A stretch of 64,000 nt of DNA, from contig JAJIRX010000622.1 of the NCBI GenBank assembly GCA_023853785.1, positions 992,001-1,056,000 of the forward strand, in the 5' to 3' direction. This DNA is from Psilocybe azurescens. Its lineage: Eukaryota > Basidiomycota > Agaricomycetes > Agaricales > Agrocybaceae. Positions within the stretch are counted from its first letter, which is position 1, and the number at the start of each line of letters is the position of its first letter. The notes beneath the pieces are model-generated. The model saw only the letters and a list, made by a program, of their open reading frames with translations, had not been told where the DNA came from and did no database searches. Below, piece after piece: positions 38,097-48,644 of this stretch. The position numbers and the translations under genes were made by a program.

Positions 38097-39957
38097 TTAG
38101 TCAGACTTGGTCGCGGTTTTGCGACGTTTCTTTTTCTTCTTGCGGACCTTCTGACTCGAAACGTCTTCGATCTCGTCTTCCTCCGTCATCTTTCTTTTCC
38201 CTGTGATGTCCTGAGCTCTTATGAAACACGACACAAAAAAGCCATTGGTGGCGTCCTCGCCTGGTAAACACCGTACAAGAGATGCCGCTTCGTCTACATC
38301 GATTATCATGAGCAATCGAAAACACGGAAGTTATCCTTGTGAATTACCTGGAGAAGTCATTTCTTCTGGGTACCCTCTCCTGGGCCATGTGGGCAGGACC
38401 TCATTTTTGGGAGCAAGTCGGAAGATTCCAGCGACGGCCTCTTCAGACTGGAGGGCATTGCGCACAACACGTTCATTCTCAGTGGCGTAGATGCTACACG
38501 TCGAGTACACGATTTTTTTGACGTTAGGAACTAGATGCAAGGGAAATGTGGATGAGAAACAGGGTCCAAAAGTCAGATTTTAAAGGCAGTGAATGAGACT
38601 TACACTTCATGGCATGCTTAATCATCATAAGTTGAAAAGCGGCCAGTTTCTCAAGACGATCTTCTTTGTCCGCATATTCTTCAATTTCTAGGAAAATTTT
38701 GGTTTAAAAGGCCTGAGATGGAAAAGAAAAGAGGATACCTGTCTCGAGCAGGTGGTCTAACCGATTGACTATACCAGAGCCGCTACAAGAAGGGTCCAAT
38801 AAGCTAAACATTATGTTGAGTATACCGCGTTTTTTGATAGTATAAATACTTCTCACATGTGAGTGACGTTGATAAATTGAGGGTCTTGTGGGTCTATCGT
38901 TAAGAAGTCTGCATTGATCGGTGAAGCATTCGAACAACCAGCTTTGGAAAGCATCATTTTAAGGGTTGTGAATCGTTTTTGATCCCTTTCAAACGCGAAC
39001 AGCTAAAATGGGCCTTAATTCAATGATCTGGAGAAGTGTTTCAGTTAAGGTACTAACCTTTCCTTTATTCTTCATGAGAGCACTTAAATGTGTCGTTTTA
39101 TTGCCCGGCGCTGCAGTGGCGTCGATCACGACGCCTTCTTTGGTAGCCGGCGGCGATAGAACAAGTGCTGGAAAACACGATGCTTTATCTTGTAGGATAA
39201 TCTTTCCGGATGTGTACAGAGGATTGTCCCGGAATGTCGTGCTAGGATGAAATAAGAGTAAATTTGGTACGTGAGCATCCTTCCGGAAACCCTGCCTGGG
39301 AACAGGAGTATGTGAATAAAAAGTGGAGAATGTTGGAAAACGACATACCTAGATGAGAAAGGATCGGAAAGCTCGAACCCTCGAGAAATAAGTGCTTCAA
39401 TGGCATCCTCCAAAGTGCCCATTCTGGTATTCACGCGAACGTAACGAGGTATAAGTGCTGCAATTAATGTGAATGCATAGTTCTGGCTCTGTGAAGGGTT
39501 TAGGTTACCTGCTCGTTCATCTCCGTTGTGGGCAAGTTGTTCATTCGAAGTCGCACCGCGCTTGATCTTGAGCTTCTGAAACTCTCCGTGCAGTCGAGTC
39601 TTATGTCGCAAAATAGCTTGCTTGAGGGGACCGTCACCGGCTTGTATCCCACGGGCGAGAAGCAGATCATGCACCAGAATAAGAACGAGATTCTTGGAAG
39701 TCAGCTTCCGCTCTTCTTTCATGAGCTTTGCCTTTTCGATGACTTCAAGGAGAGCAGCCTTAACTACAAATCACGTTCGGATTGGCAACATCTCACTGTG
39801 ATTCATGTTTGAAGACCTTACATTTCAGCGTCTCGATCACCAGAGCCGCAGTTCTCTTCCTATCTTTCTCAGGTAGGGTCGCAATGATACCCTTGATAGA
39901 CCCCTCTTTGGCATCGATGCGATCCAATGTCTTAGCAGCTTCGAAGTAGAAGTTCAT
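38097..39957 (-). CDS. RCM1: 25S rRNA m5C methyltransferase, Nsun5/Rcm1-like
   Basis: A SAM-dependent RNA cytosine-5 methyltransferase of the NSUN5 branch, which in yeast modifies 25S rRNA at C2278. It begins [20 protein letters not shown], with the Rcm1/NSUN5 N-terminal region ([40 protein letters not shown]). The Rossmann core follows: [35 protein letters not shown], motif [17 protein letters not shown], and catalytic motif [22 protein letters not shown]. The C-terminal half ends in a Lys-rich nucleolar-type tail ([16 protein letters not shown]). Introns join in phase, including the short last intron before [14 protein letters not shown]. The protein is about 480 residues. It diverges from the J-protein gene 572 bases away. 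Confidence 0.93.
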
Positions 39958-40529
39958 CGTATATTTTAGATATAGTGTAGAACGTAACAAATGCGGGAAA
40001 AATTCGACGAGTGTTGACGAACGAAAGGGTTGCAGCTGTATACAAAGAGCGTCAAAACTGTAGTCCAGCTATAAGACACTAAACCATGACTGTCGAAAGA
40101 AATGTTCGTAAGTTATATGTTCGAAGGCATAACGAAAAGCAAGAATCAGAAGCAGTGAATCGTCAAGTCTGGCATAGCCAGTCAGACAATGTAGATAAAA
40201 TTTGAAAACATCATAAAGAAAGCAAGTGGAAAGAAAACTCACAGAATGTAAGTACAATTCCAAATGACACGCTGGAGAAACGTCCGCTGTGGTTGAAAAC
40301 AACGACAGCCTTGTTTGAATGGCTGGAAACGAGAAATTTGTCACTCGAAACTCCGCCTCAAAATTTCCAAATAGAACGTGATCGAGATCAGAGATTTAGA
40401 CTGGGACTGTGCCACACCCAAGCGCGTCTACTGCTCTCAAGCTCTTTCGAGAGCATCACTGCTCATTCATTGTCCGGTCTGTATTCTCAGCACATACTTT
40501 TCTGACCAGTGTATGAACATATTATCAAA
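39958..40529. promoter_or_regulatory. Divergent upstream region of RCM1 and the J-protein gene
   Basis: Holds both promoters and 5' leaders. An upstream ATG at 40513 lies in the J-protein's first exon and is out of frame with the protein after splicing, so it would be an overlapping upstream frame if it is in the mature transcript. No conserved coding segment is present. Confidence 0.45.
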
Positions 40530-42374
40530 AGTAAGTTCGTTTTGGACTGTGCTTCTCTATACTAACCAAGGATAAAGTGCCTGTCGAAACGGAATTCTAT
40601 GAACTGCTCGGCGTCTCGTTCACGGCCAGTACAGGTACCCCAGATGTTAACATATAACTTGATCACTTTTTTACAACTCTGAGACAGATGAAATCAAAAG
40701 GCTTACCGGAAAAAGGCAATTATTATTCCTGTCTGTCTTGCTGGCTGAATTTACCGTTTTTGTAGGCCATAGAACATCACCCTGTACGCAGACTTTTTTG
40801 GGAGAGAAAGCATTCCGTATTAATATCACCACTTTACAGGACAAAAACATCAATGATCCAGATGCCGCACAGAAGTTTCAAGAGATGGCTGCGGCGTTCG
40901 TAGTTCGTCACGATAGATCTAGTCATGGATGGCTTACCCTCTTCTATTCAGTTACGAAGTACTGGTCGATGAAGATATGCGCTCTCTATATGACTCCCAT
41001 GGAAAGGATGGCCTTTCGAGAGGTGGACGCAATGGGCCTGAAATGGATGCTGCCGAAATTTTTGCCCAATTCTTTGGTGGAGGTCACCCATCGTTTGGGT
41101 TCGATTTCGGACCAGATGGCCCAGGAAACAGAAGGGGAACGGGGCAGGATTCTATAATACCTCACGAAGTAACGTTAGAGGATTTGTATAACGGAAAGTC
41201 AGTGAAGATGAACATGGAAAAAGAAGTCGTTTGCACGGTATGTAAAGGGTACTGTATCTTCACCATTTTGAGCAAGACTATCCATCTAACATCTTTTGCA
41301 TTGAAGCTCTGGAGCACGCGGAAATGCTAAGCCCAAGCCTTGTTCAACCTGCGATGGTGCAGGTATTACGCATATCAAAACAAGGGTGTGTGATAATACT
41401 TCAGAAAATTCTCTGAAGCTGACATCGTACAGTTACCAACAGGTGCCTACGGCTTGTCACGCTCTCGCTGCACTGATTGTGCGGGCGTCGGTCAGAGACT
41501 CAAAGAAAAAGAAAGGTATGCAACGTGACATACTTTGTGTCTGCTGAAATAACTTTAATAATTGCAGATGTAAGAAATGTAAGGGCGAGAAGACCATCAA
41601 AGAGAAGACGCGTCAGGAAATTTTCATCGAAAAGGGAATGACAGATCGCCAGCGAATTGTGCTGGCTGGAGCTGGGGATCAAGAGGTACTTTTTGTGTAA
41701 TGTTCCAGTTTTTAGGCATTTATCTGAAAGCTCCTAAACAGCCTGGAGTCCCTGCTGGAGACGTGATATTTGTTCTGAAGACGACCTCGCACGAGTCGTT
41801 TGAGCGATCTGGAGACGATCTTCTTACTCATGTTACAATCACGCTATCGGAAGCGCTCCTTGGATTTTCGCGTATCATACTCACGCATCTAGACGGTCGA
41901 GGTGTAAATTTGACAACGCCGCGTGGAAAAATCATCAAACCACAAGATTCCATCGTGATACGAAGGGAAGGCATGCCCGTATACAAGCAGCCGCAAGAAA
42001 AGGGGGACCTCTATGTGATATTTGACATTGAAATGCCAAATCAAGAATGGCTAAAAAGTGTGGATATTAAGGTCTGTGAAGATTTATCTAGAACGAAGTC
42101 ACTAGGCTAATATGGAATTATCTAGGCTGTAGAGGCTGTCCTCCCACCAAAACGAGTGGATGTGGACCCATTACCTGAGATTGTGGATGAGGCTGACTTT
42201 GAGGAGAGCGACATTGTCGATGTGCGTGCTCGGTCTGTCCCAGCTAGTCAGAATTTCTTTGACCATGGATTTGCATCGCAGTTTGGCGAAGACGATGATG
42301 ACTGGGAAGACGAAGACGAAGACGAGGAGGACGGTGATCCTTATGGGCATGGTCCAGATTGCCCCACCCAGTAG
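40530..42374 (+). CDS. Type I (DnaJA/Ydj1-like) Hsp40 co-chaperone with CAAX box
   Basis: Stimulates Hsp70 ATPase and delivers clients. The J-domain begins ETEFYELLGVSFTAST and contains HHPDKNINDPD with the HPD motif. It is followed by a Gly-rich linker, four CxxCxGxG-type zinc repeats (CTVCKGSGARG, CSTCDGAGITH, CTDCAGVGQRL, CKKCKGEKTIK), the C-terminal client-binding domains (QPGVPAGDVIFVLKTTSHES) and an acidic tail ending CPTQ, a farnesylation-type CAAX box like Ydj1's. Three structural oddities: the start codon is split by an intron (A at 40530, TG at 40578-40579); an 18-base microexon (40766-40783) encodes AIEHHP and follows an apparent GC-AG intron; and frame breaks at the A4 run 40696-40699 between TDEIK and KAYRKK. 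The protein is about 430 residues. Confidence 0.9.
40766..40783 (+). other. 18-base microexon encoding AIEHHP of the J-domain
   Basis: The segment has an acceptor TAG immediately before it and GTACGC immediately after, and supplies the His-Pro of the HPD motif; the Asp comes from the next exon at 40840. Without it the J-domain would read IIIPDK in place of the conserved sequence. The preceding intron would have to begin with GC at 40716. Confidence 0.65.
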
Positions 42375-42905
42375 TTTTCGCAGGCTCACCTGTCGGCCAA
42401 TCACCACCCCTTCTCAGTCAACTTTTTGTACCACTTCGCTTCCTCGTACCATAGAATCATCTTTGGATCCACCCATCTTTTTACATACACTACCACTATA
42501 TTCTGATAACCATTGTAATACTTACCCCCAAAGATATAATACTTGACGGAACCTTCATAACGTCATTCTGATATGACATATCAGTCTCCGAAAAACATGA
42601 GATCATGTTTATGTTTTCCGAGCATGTGCTTTTATCGACAAAAAGGACGTTTGAGCGGATCGCTCTTCACTCAAATATCTCTCTAATCATCATGTGCTGT
42701 TACAGATTAAAAAAAGACATTCAAGCCTACTGCGCCTTGAATGGATCCTTCTTCACTCAACTCCTTGCGACTGTCTTGTGCTTTCACAGATAATAAGACA
42801 TTCAAGACGACACGCTTTGAACAGAGTGTCCCTTTTCACCCAGTCTCCCTACAACCACCACCATCCGAGTTGGCTTAGTGGCCCTTTGCATAACCTCAAA
42901 TCGAC
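42375..42905. other. Intergenic before the ThuA-like gene
   Basis: Contains the J-protein 3' UTR and the promoter of the ThuA-like gene. A direct repeat of about 12 bases around ATCATGTTTATG occurs near 42603-42618. No coding segment is supported. Confidence 0.45.
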
Positions 42906-44313
42906 ATGGCGGGCATATTGCTTATATTTTTACACTTCCTTTTTCTCGTTGTAGTGCATACCGCGCCTGCAGTGTCAGCCGCCAGGGCACGAATCCTCAT
43001 ATATTCAGCCACAACGGGCTTCCGACACGACTCGATTCCCACAGCAATTGCCGCGCTAAAGGCTAAAGAAGGGGAAATCGACACCGATTTTGTTGCGACG
43101 GAGGATCCCACACAGTTCACGGACGATAACCTTGCTGGATTTGATGCGGTAATTTTCTTAAGCACGACAGGAGACGGTGTGTGGAGCTGCCCAAACATCC
43201 TATGTTGACCGCCTTTAACGAGCTCGGAGATAGTCCTCGACGATGCTGGGCAAGCTGCTTTCCAAAACTATCTGAATCTGGGAGGGAATTTTGTCGGCAT
43301 TCATTCCGCTTCGGATACCTTGCAAAATTCAACTTTTTATGTCAAGGAGCTAGGTGCGTCTTCACTGGGGCAGGCGGTAACATAGCAGCTGACGGTGATT
43401 CCAGGTGCTCTTTTTGATTACCACCCTGAATTGCAGAACTTTGTGAGCATATTTGTGCATGAATTGACCTAGAAACGCGTGCTAACGAAATCCTTGTAGA
43501 CGGTAGATGTGTTGGTGCCGTCACATCCTAGTGTCAGCATGCTTCCAATAGCTTGGACCATTGCAGATGAAGCGTAAGTCAGAGAGTTTGGAGAAGAGGC
43601 AGCAAAAATTTGACCTACCGTACCAGATATAATTTCAAATCCGACCCGCGAGACTTTGGTGCAGTCGTCGTTCTATCTGCCAATGAGTCGAGTTATATTG
43701 GTGAGTGATTGGCAAGATTCTAGAATCACTTGCAAATTTTGACCCATTTAAAGACACTGGTCTACGGAAATTGAACCAGGGTTCACCACACCCCACAGGC
43801 AAGTCACAGTAATGCATGGGGAAACATGCCGCAAATAACATCTGTTTAGCATGGTTCCAGGAGCACGGAGCAGGCGTCCAAGAGGGCGGCGTCGCAGGGC
43901 GTAGTTTCTATACAAGTCTCGGCCACTTGAACGAAACATGGCAGGTGAGCACTTTCTAAAAAACAGTGATGCTTTAGTTTTCATATATACTGCCATCTAG
44001 AACGACCTTTTCTTGTCTCATGTCCTTGGGGGTATCTCTTGGGTACTCCAAGCGAATACTACTCGAGGGTTCAACTCGAGAGCTCGCGTTGGTAACCCAA
44101 TGAGCACGATATCGGCCAGTTCAAGCAGCCTGACTGCAGCTAGTGTGCAACCAAGCGATACTCAGGGTAGCACATCGTCGTACGTTTTCCCTAAATGCAA
44201 CCAATTCATCTGCTAACATTAGAAATAGATCGTCTAGGATGGTAATAGGTGTTACGACCCTACTAACGGTCGTTATTGGCCAACACCTAGCAAAAAGAAT
44301 CAAATATATGTAG
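42906..44313 (+). CDS. Secreted ThuA-like protein with C-terminal membrane tail
   Basis: A signal peptide (MAGILLIFLHFLFLVVVHTA) leads into a ThuA (trehalose utilisation-like, class I glutamine amidotransferase fold) domain: ARILIYSATTGFRHDSIPTA, FDAVIFLSTTGD, NYLNLGGNFVGIHSASDTLQ, FKSDPRDFGAVVVLSANESS, HPTAWFQEHGAGVQEGGVAG, SFYTSLGHLNETWQND, and HVLGGISWVLQANTT. The ThuA fold is widespread in secreted fungal proteins, some linked to sugar metabolism, but its reaction is not settled. After the domain come a Ser/Thr-rich linker (STISASSSSLTAASV) and a hydrophobic tail (MVIGVTTLLTVVIGQHLAKR), consistent with a cell-wall or membrane anchor. Introns join in phase. Several NxT/NxS sites are present. 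The protein is about 330 residues. Confidence 0.87.
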
Positions 44314-44661
44314 CATTAGTAAAATATTTCTTGGACATTTCAGCAATTTCATCTGTAATATTAGTGTTTTCTTATGGTTGTTAAATGAGGACATCACCGT
44401 TAATCGAGAAATAGTCACAATATCTGCATAAGACATGCTTGAAATTGATGGGGTGAATCTATCGACAGATTGATAGCTGGACAAAACGGCGCCTGGTAAG
44501 CTTCTTCGAACTCTTTGCTTCAGTCCAAGAGGTTTGATGTGAAGAGCACGAACGATCCGTGTCTTCTTCTATTTCTATCACGTCTGTAGTATTTACAGTG
44601 CGTACTAAGTGCCTTTGGGTCATGGCTGAGAGTAAACGGAAGGCAACGGATAAGGTCGGGG
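44314..44661. other. Convergent intergenic, nothing recognised
   Basis: A 348-base stretch between converging genes that should be two 3' UTRs. It is AT-rich with no coding signal. Confidence 0.5.
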
Positions 44662-44998
44662 TTAAACGTCAATGGTCTTATATCCTTTCACCTGTACATT
44701 TAATGTCAGTTTTTGGGTGGAATATATAAGAGCGTATAGCAACGCACCCTGTTTGTCCTGAGCAGAGCAAGATACTTTTCTGACAACCACTTGCAATTCT
44801 CGTAGTGATTAACGCCCTCGGCTTGATGACATTTGCTCAGCTCTTCACGGACGAGACGCGCCTCCATGGCCTTGACCCATGACTCTCGGATATGGTTTTC
44901 CCGCTCCTGTAGCTTGGCTAGGATATATGAGCCACGACGGACGTTGTTGAAATAGTCTTTCAAAAGGCACCTTTGATTTCAGCGACGCTCGCCTCCAT
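44662..44998 (-). CDS. Complex I 12-kDa accessory subunit, NDUFB10/PDSW-like
   Basis: An accessory subunit of mitochondrial NADH:ubiquinone oxidoreductase on the intermembrane side. The diagnostic segment is present: NHIRESWVKAMEARLVREEL, SKCHQAEGVNHYENCKWLSE and KYLALLRTNRVKGYK, with the paired Cys expected for an intermembrane-space protein. The start is MEASVAEIKG. Frame breaks at the A4 run 44962-44965 (T run on the coding strand): one added base joins EIKGAF to LKDYFNNVRRGSYI. One intron (44 to 60 bases) precedes the last exon VKGYKTIDV. The length, near 95 residues, fits the fungal 12-kDa form. There is no cleavable presequence, as in homologues. Confidence 0.85.
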
Positions 44999-45252
44999 GG
45001 TCAAGTATAAGGTGTATTGTTTGCCTTTGCTTGTCAAGAGAGTAAATGCCAAATTCGGAGCCAGCTCGTGAACGCAATCACATGCTCAGCGATAGATGCA
45101 CTAACTCTCTACAACCACGACCCTGCTTAATCATAATGCATTGGGACATACCAAGCGTCCGGACAACTAGACGCGACTTACCCGGTGACAACTTATATCC
45201 TTTGTTCTCAAATTAATCTCTTGCATACCTCCAATTTTATCGTCTTATAACT
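44999..45252. promoter_or_regulatory. Divergent promoter of complex I subunit and enoyl-CoA isomerase
   Basis: A 254-base spacer between divergent start codons. Both products belong to energy metabolism, so a shared response is possible. No TATA box is visible. Confidence 0.5.
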
Positions 45253-46342
45253 ATGTCTTCGACACTTTCGCTGCCAGCTGGAAACCCTCTTGTCACTCTC
45301 ACACACCGTATGCTCAGATTACTCAATAACCCGACTTACAAGCCTGATGCATGCGTTTCTTCTTAGCAAAGTCTTCTTTGTGGATCTTAGAGCTACATCA
45401 TGGGCCAGACAACCGCCTTACTCAGACATTCATCAACAAGGCTATAATACCTGCACTTGATGCCGTAGAAAGGGAATGGCGAGGACAGCAAAGAACGGCT
45501 CAGAATAACAAGAAGCCTGAGGATGGTAAAGGCGCACTCATCATAGTTGGCAAGAGAGACCAAGATAAATTCTTCAGCAACGGTAAGGTCCATCGCTTTC
45601 TCCTTCGCTTAATAGCTCATAGATGGTTTTATAGGTTTGGACTTTGCTGATTCATTGAAGGATCCCAACTTCTTCCAATTGACGTTCAACCCCATGTTAA
45701 CGCGGTTGCTAACGTTCCCGAGTAAGTGTACCAACCTATTTATATCTTTTGTACGTGGGTAGACTAAATTCTTTGGATACGTAGTCCCCACTATCGCAGC
45801 TATCAATGGCCATTGCTTTGCCGGAGGGATGATGCTGTCTCTAGTCTGTGACTACAGGGTCATGACTGATGGGAGCTCGCGCAACGCCTGGCTCTGTATG
45901 AATGAGGTTTCCATCAACCCTCTTATTCTATTCAGAAACTGATCAATATTAGGTTCATTTCGGGGCGCCATGGCCTTTGTCCTTTACCGCTATTCTAACT
46001 GCCAAAATCGGCGACCACCGATTGCACAGAAAGATTGCCCTTGAAGGACATAGGTTTACAGCAACCGAAGCTCTTCAAGAGGGCATTCTTGATTATATCG
46101 TCAAGGGTAAAACAACCGACATACTGGCGAAAGCCGAAGACATAGCAGACAAAATTAGTGCTAACGCTGCCACGGGAGTTTGGGGATTGCTCAAGGTACT
46201 TTTATCGACAATCATCTTCGTGGCTCGGTGACTGAGTCGATACTAGTTGAATCTCTATCGCGAGGCGTTGGAGGCCATGCAAAAGGACATCAGATTGGTA
46301 GACACACGAATGGATGATGCCGCTGCGAGATCAAGGCTTTAG
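45253..46342 (+). CDS. Enoyl-CoA hydratase/isomerase family protein with C-terminal SRL
   Basis: A crotonase-fold protein, most likely an enoyl-CoA delta-isomerase for unsaturated fatty-acid oxidation. Order: MSSTLSLPAGNPLVTLTH, LHHGPDNRLTQTFINKAIIP, the oxyanion region DKFFSNGLDFADSLKD, then IPTIAAINGHCFAGGMMLSL, CDYRVMTDGSS, NEVHFGAPWPLSFTAIL, ALEGHRFTATEALQEGILDY, and a C-terminal helix ending DDAAARSRL. The final tripeptide SRL is a type 1 peroxisomal targeting signal. Six exons join in phase, about 280 residues. Isomerase versus hydratase cannot be settled from motifs; the second catalytic Glu of typical hydratases is not evident in the usual place. Confidence 0.88.
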
Positions 46343-46784
46343 GTATACGTTGGATGTAACTCACAGAAACATTTTCGTTCTTCATTGATAATGGCAAATA
46401 ATCTTTGGTCATTCTCTAGTTGCTGCCGACAACCGGATAGAATCATGGCAAGATGGCTTGTCTACAAGACATGCCCCTCGCAACTGTATGTAATTTCATG
46501 CACACAGAAAGCCCTGGATGGAATAGAATGGACGCAAAATAATGAAGTGGTTTGTTGTATCTCGGCGGGCCCGGTGCCAAGCCTTTCAATTGCGACAGGC
46601 AACTAGCCAAGGGCTGCAAGCGACCTGTGTAACGACCGTTCTATTCAGTTGCTTGCTACGCAATTGTCCTTTCTCAGAGTTCACCCCCGGTCGGGCATTT
46701 TATGTTCACTTTTTTTTTTTCTTTTTGTTTTCGTTTTCCTTCAAAGTGTTTCACTATCTGGTTCTTGCTATCCTTTTCGCCGCC
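46343..46784. other. Upstream region of the first pepsin gene
   Basis: Contains the isomerase 3' UTR and the flank of the decayed protease. A T/C-rich tract sits just before the start codon (about 46710-46760), resembling that of the second copy, but no TATA box is visible, unlike copies two and three. Confidence 0.5.
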
Positions 46785-48644
46785 ATGGAGCTTCCATTGG
46801 TACTGTTCACTTATTTTGTAGCCTTGTTCGCGCCATGGGCCCAGTTGGTCCAGTCGATGCCATTGGCCCAACGTAGTCTCAAATATGTTACCCTTCCTCT
46901 CAAACACATGGAACAGGCTCGGGACGTCCATAGGCAAATAGTAAGTGGCTCCCGTCTCTAAAGAAAATGTGCCAGATCAGCGACTATGTCTAGTGTTTAC
47001 AACAACACATCAACCTCGCTGTCCGTCGACTGGCAAGAATGACGCGTCGTGAAGAACCTCTGAAGACGAACGCCTTGCTAGGCTAGAAAGACGGATCGTC
47101 TCTATCGAAGGCGTAGAATGTCTCGAAAGGAGACTTTCTTTGGAGAATCGTTATAACAGAATAGGTGTTCTCAAGAGAGCCAAAAATGGCGCAAAGGTTG
47201 CTGGTACGAACAAAAGCAAGAATGGAAAACTCGCTGGCAAGAAGCATAGAAAGCACAGTGGCGAGGCAGTGGCAACAACAGCACGAGCGTGCAGAGCAGC
47301 AGTAATCCTCAAGCTACAGCTGCCAATGGGGTCACTCTCGCAAATCCTCCCACTGCAAACAACTCTTTAGGTCTAGATATCGAGTGTGTAGCGCATGCAG
47401 ACTCTGTGTTTCTCGGTTTAACTGATATCCTTTCAATAGGGCAAATGATGCGGGATATCTTGCTACCCTCCAGATGGGAACTCCTCCTCAGGACTTCCTG
47501 ATTCTCATAGACTCTGGATCAGCCGATCTTTGGTAGGAGCCGAGAACTGCCAGGCTGATACCGGGGGCGACTGTGTAAGCCATAACTGTTTACTCCCATA
47601 TTACCACCCATATAGTCACGGAACTGGAATCGTAGGGTACCCTCAATTTCCTTGGACCGAAAGGCAGTAGCTCCTTTGTTGGCACTGGGAAACCGTTCTC
47701 GATTACCTACGGATCAGGTCAAGTGTCGGGAGACAACATGACAGACAATCTTGTCATTGCAAACTTGACGTTGCCAGCCCATACTTTCGGAGCTGCCACT
47801 ACAGAAAGTGTCTAATTCTTCGCTGATACAGTTCCTTTCGACGGCTTGACGGGTCTCGCCAACTCAGTGAGCTCTTTACCTTTCCTTCACTTGAAAGTTG
47901 ATCCATAAAACGACTTTCAGATAAACTTTGAACAAAAGACACTCACTCCTGTCGAATCACTAGCAGCAGCAGCAGCAGCAGCAGGCTTAATCTCAGACGC
48001 TATTGTCTCGTCCAAGATCTCCCGAACAGCAGACAATCTAAACGACGGGGAGGTCATTTTCGGGTTCGTAGTTTTCCTATGTATTTCACCTCAATTATCA
48101 CCCAAACATAGAGGCCTGTACACTGCTAAATTCGACAGCAAGACTTTGGTCACCCTCCCTAACGTTAATAAGTGTGGATTATGGGAAGTTGATCTCACCC
48201 CAGTCACTGTAAACGGCGCTTCTATTGGATTGACCGGACGGACTGCCATTCTTGACACAGATGAGATTTACCTATTTTCTTAAACTCCTTAAAGCCACCT
48301 CACCTGAAACGCTCTATTATCTGATAGGCACAACTTTGTTGGTTCTTCCCGACGATGTTGCTACGAGCATCCACAATAGTACCAGCCTGATGAACAAGGA
48401 TGAGTTAACGTGCCGTGCATTTTGACGGACAAGGTTGCTCTTCAATTCGGCGGGCAGTCCTCCGAGATCGATACCAGAGGCATTGCGTTTCTACCTGTGG
48501 ACCCCAACGATCCTACCGGTGATTGTGTGTCTGGTATCGTTTCCGGTAATATTACGGGGCTGGGTTGGAAATGTTTTCCTCAAGAACGCATACATCTCGA
48601 CGCATGTCACCAAAATCACTGTTAATTTCGCCAAGCTTGTCTGA
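46785..48644 (+). pseudogene. Decayed secreted pepsin-like aspartic protease (copy 1)
   Basis: The order of segments matches the intact copy 2: signal peptide and propeptide (MELPLVLFTYFVALFAPWAQ, RSLKYVTLPLKHMEQARDVH), a Lys-rich linker, DAGYLATLQMGTPPQDFLIL, first Asp in IDSGSADLW, NFLGPKGSSSFVG, second catalytic region GRTAILDT, and PCILTDKVALQFGG near the end. Breakage: an in-frame TAA at 47811-47813 replaces a residue after TTESV; single-base shifts occur near 47065-47075, at about 47262-47270, after ADLW at about 47535, near 48409, and near the C-terminus; the donor of the intron after DT reads AT in place of GT (about 48260). One or two shifts could be sequencing errors, but the stop and lost donor show decay. 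A GCA repeat has expanded within it. The C-terminus aligns with copy 2 (NVFLKNAYISTHVTK). Confidence 0.8.
47962..47984 (+). repeat. GCA trinucleotide microsatellite in protease copy 1
   Basis: About seven AGC units in a row encode a poly-Ala run within SLAAAAAAAG, where copy 2 has SLAAANLIPD. It marks slippage in the decayed copy. Confidence 0.8.

Noticed and set aside
40691..40735. J-domain without microexon, reading AIIIPDKN
   Set aside because: It would lose the His of HPD and one residue of spacing. The microexon at 40766 supplies the exact conserved residues with proper splice borders.
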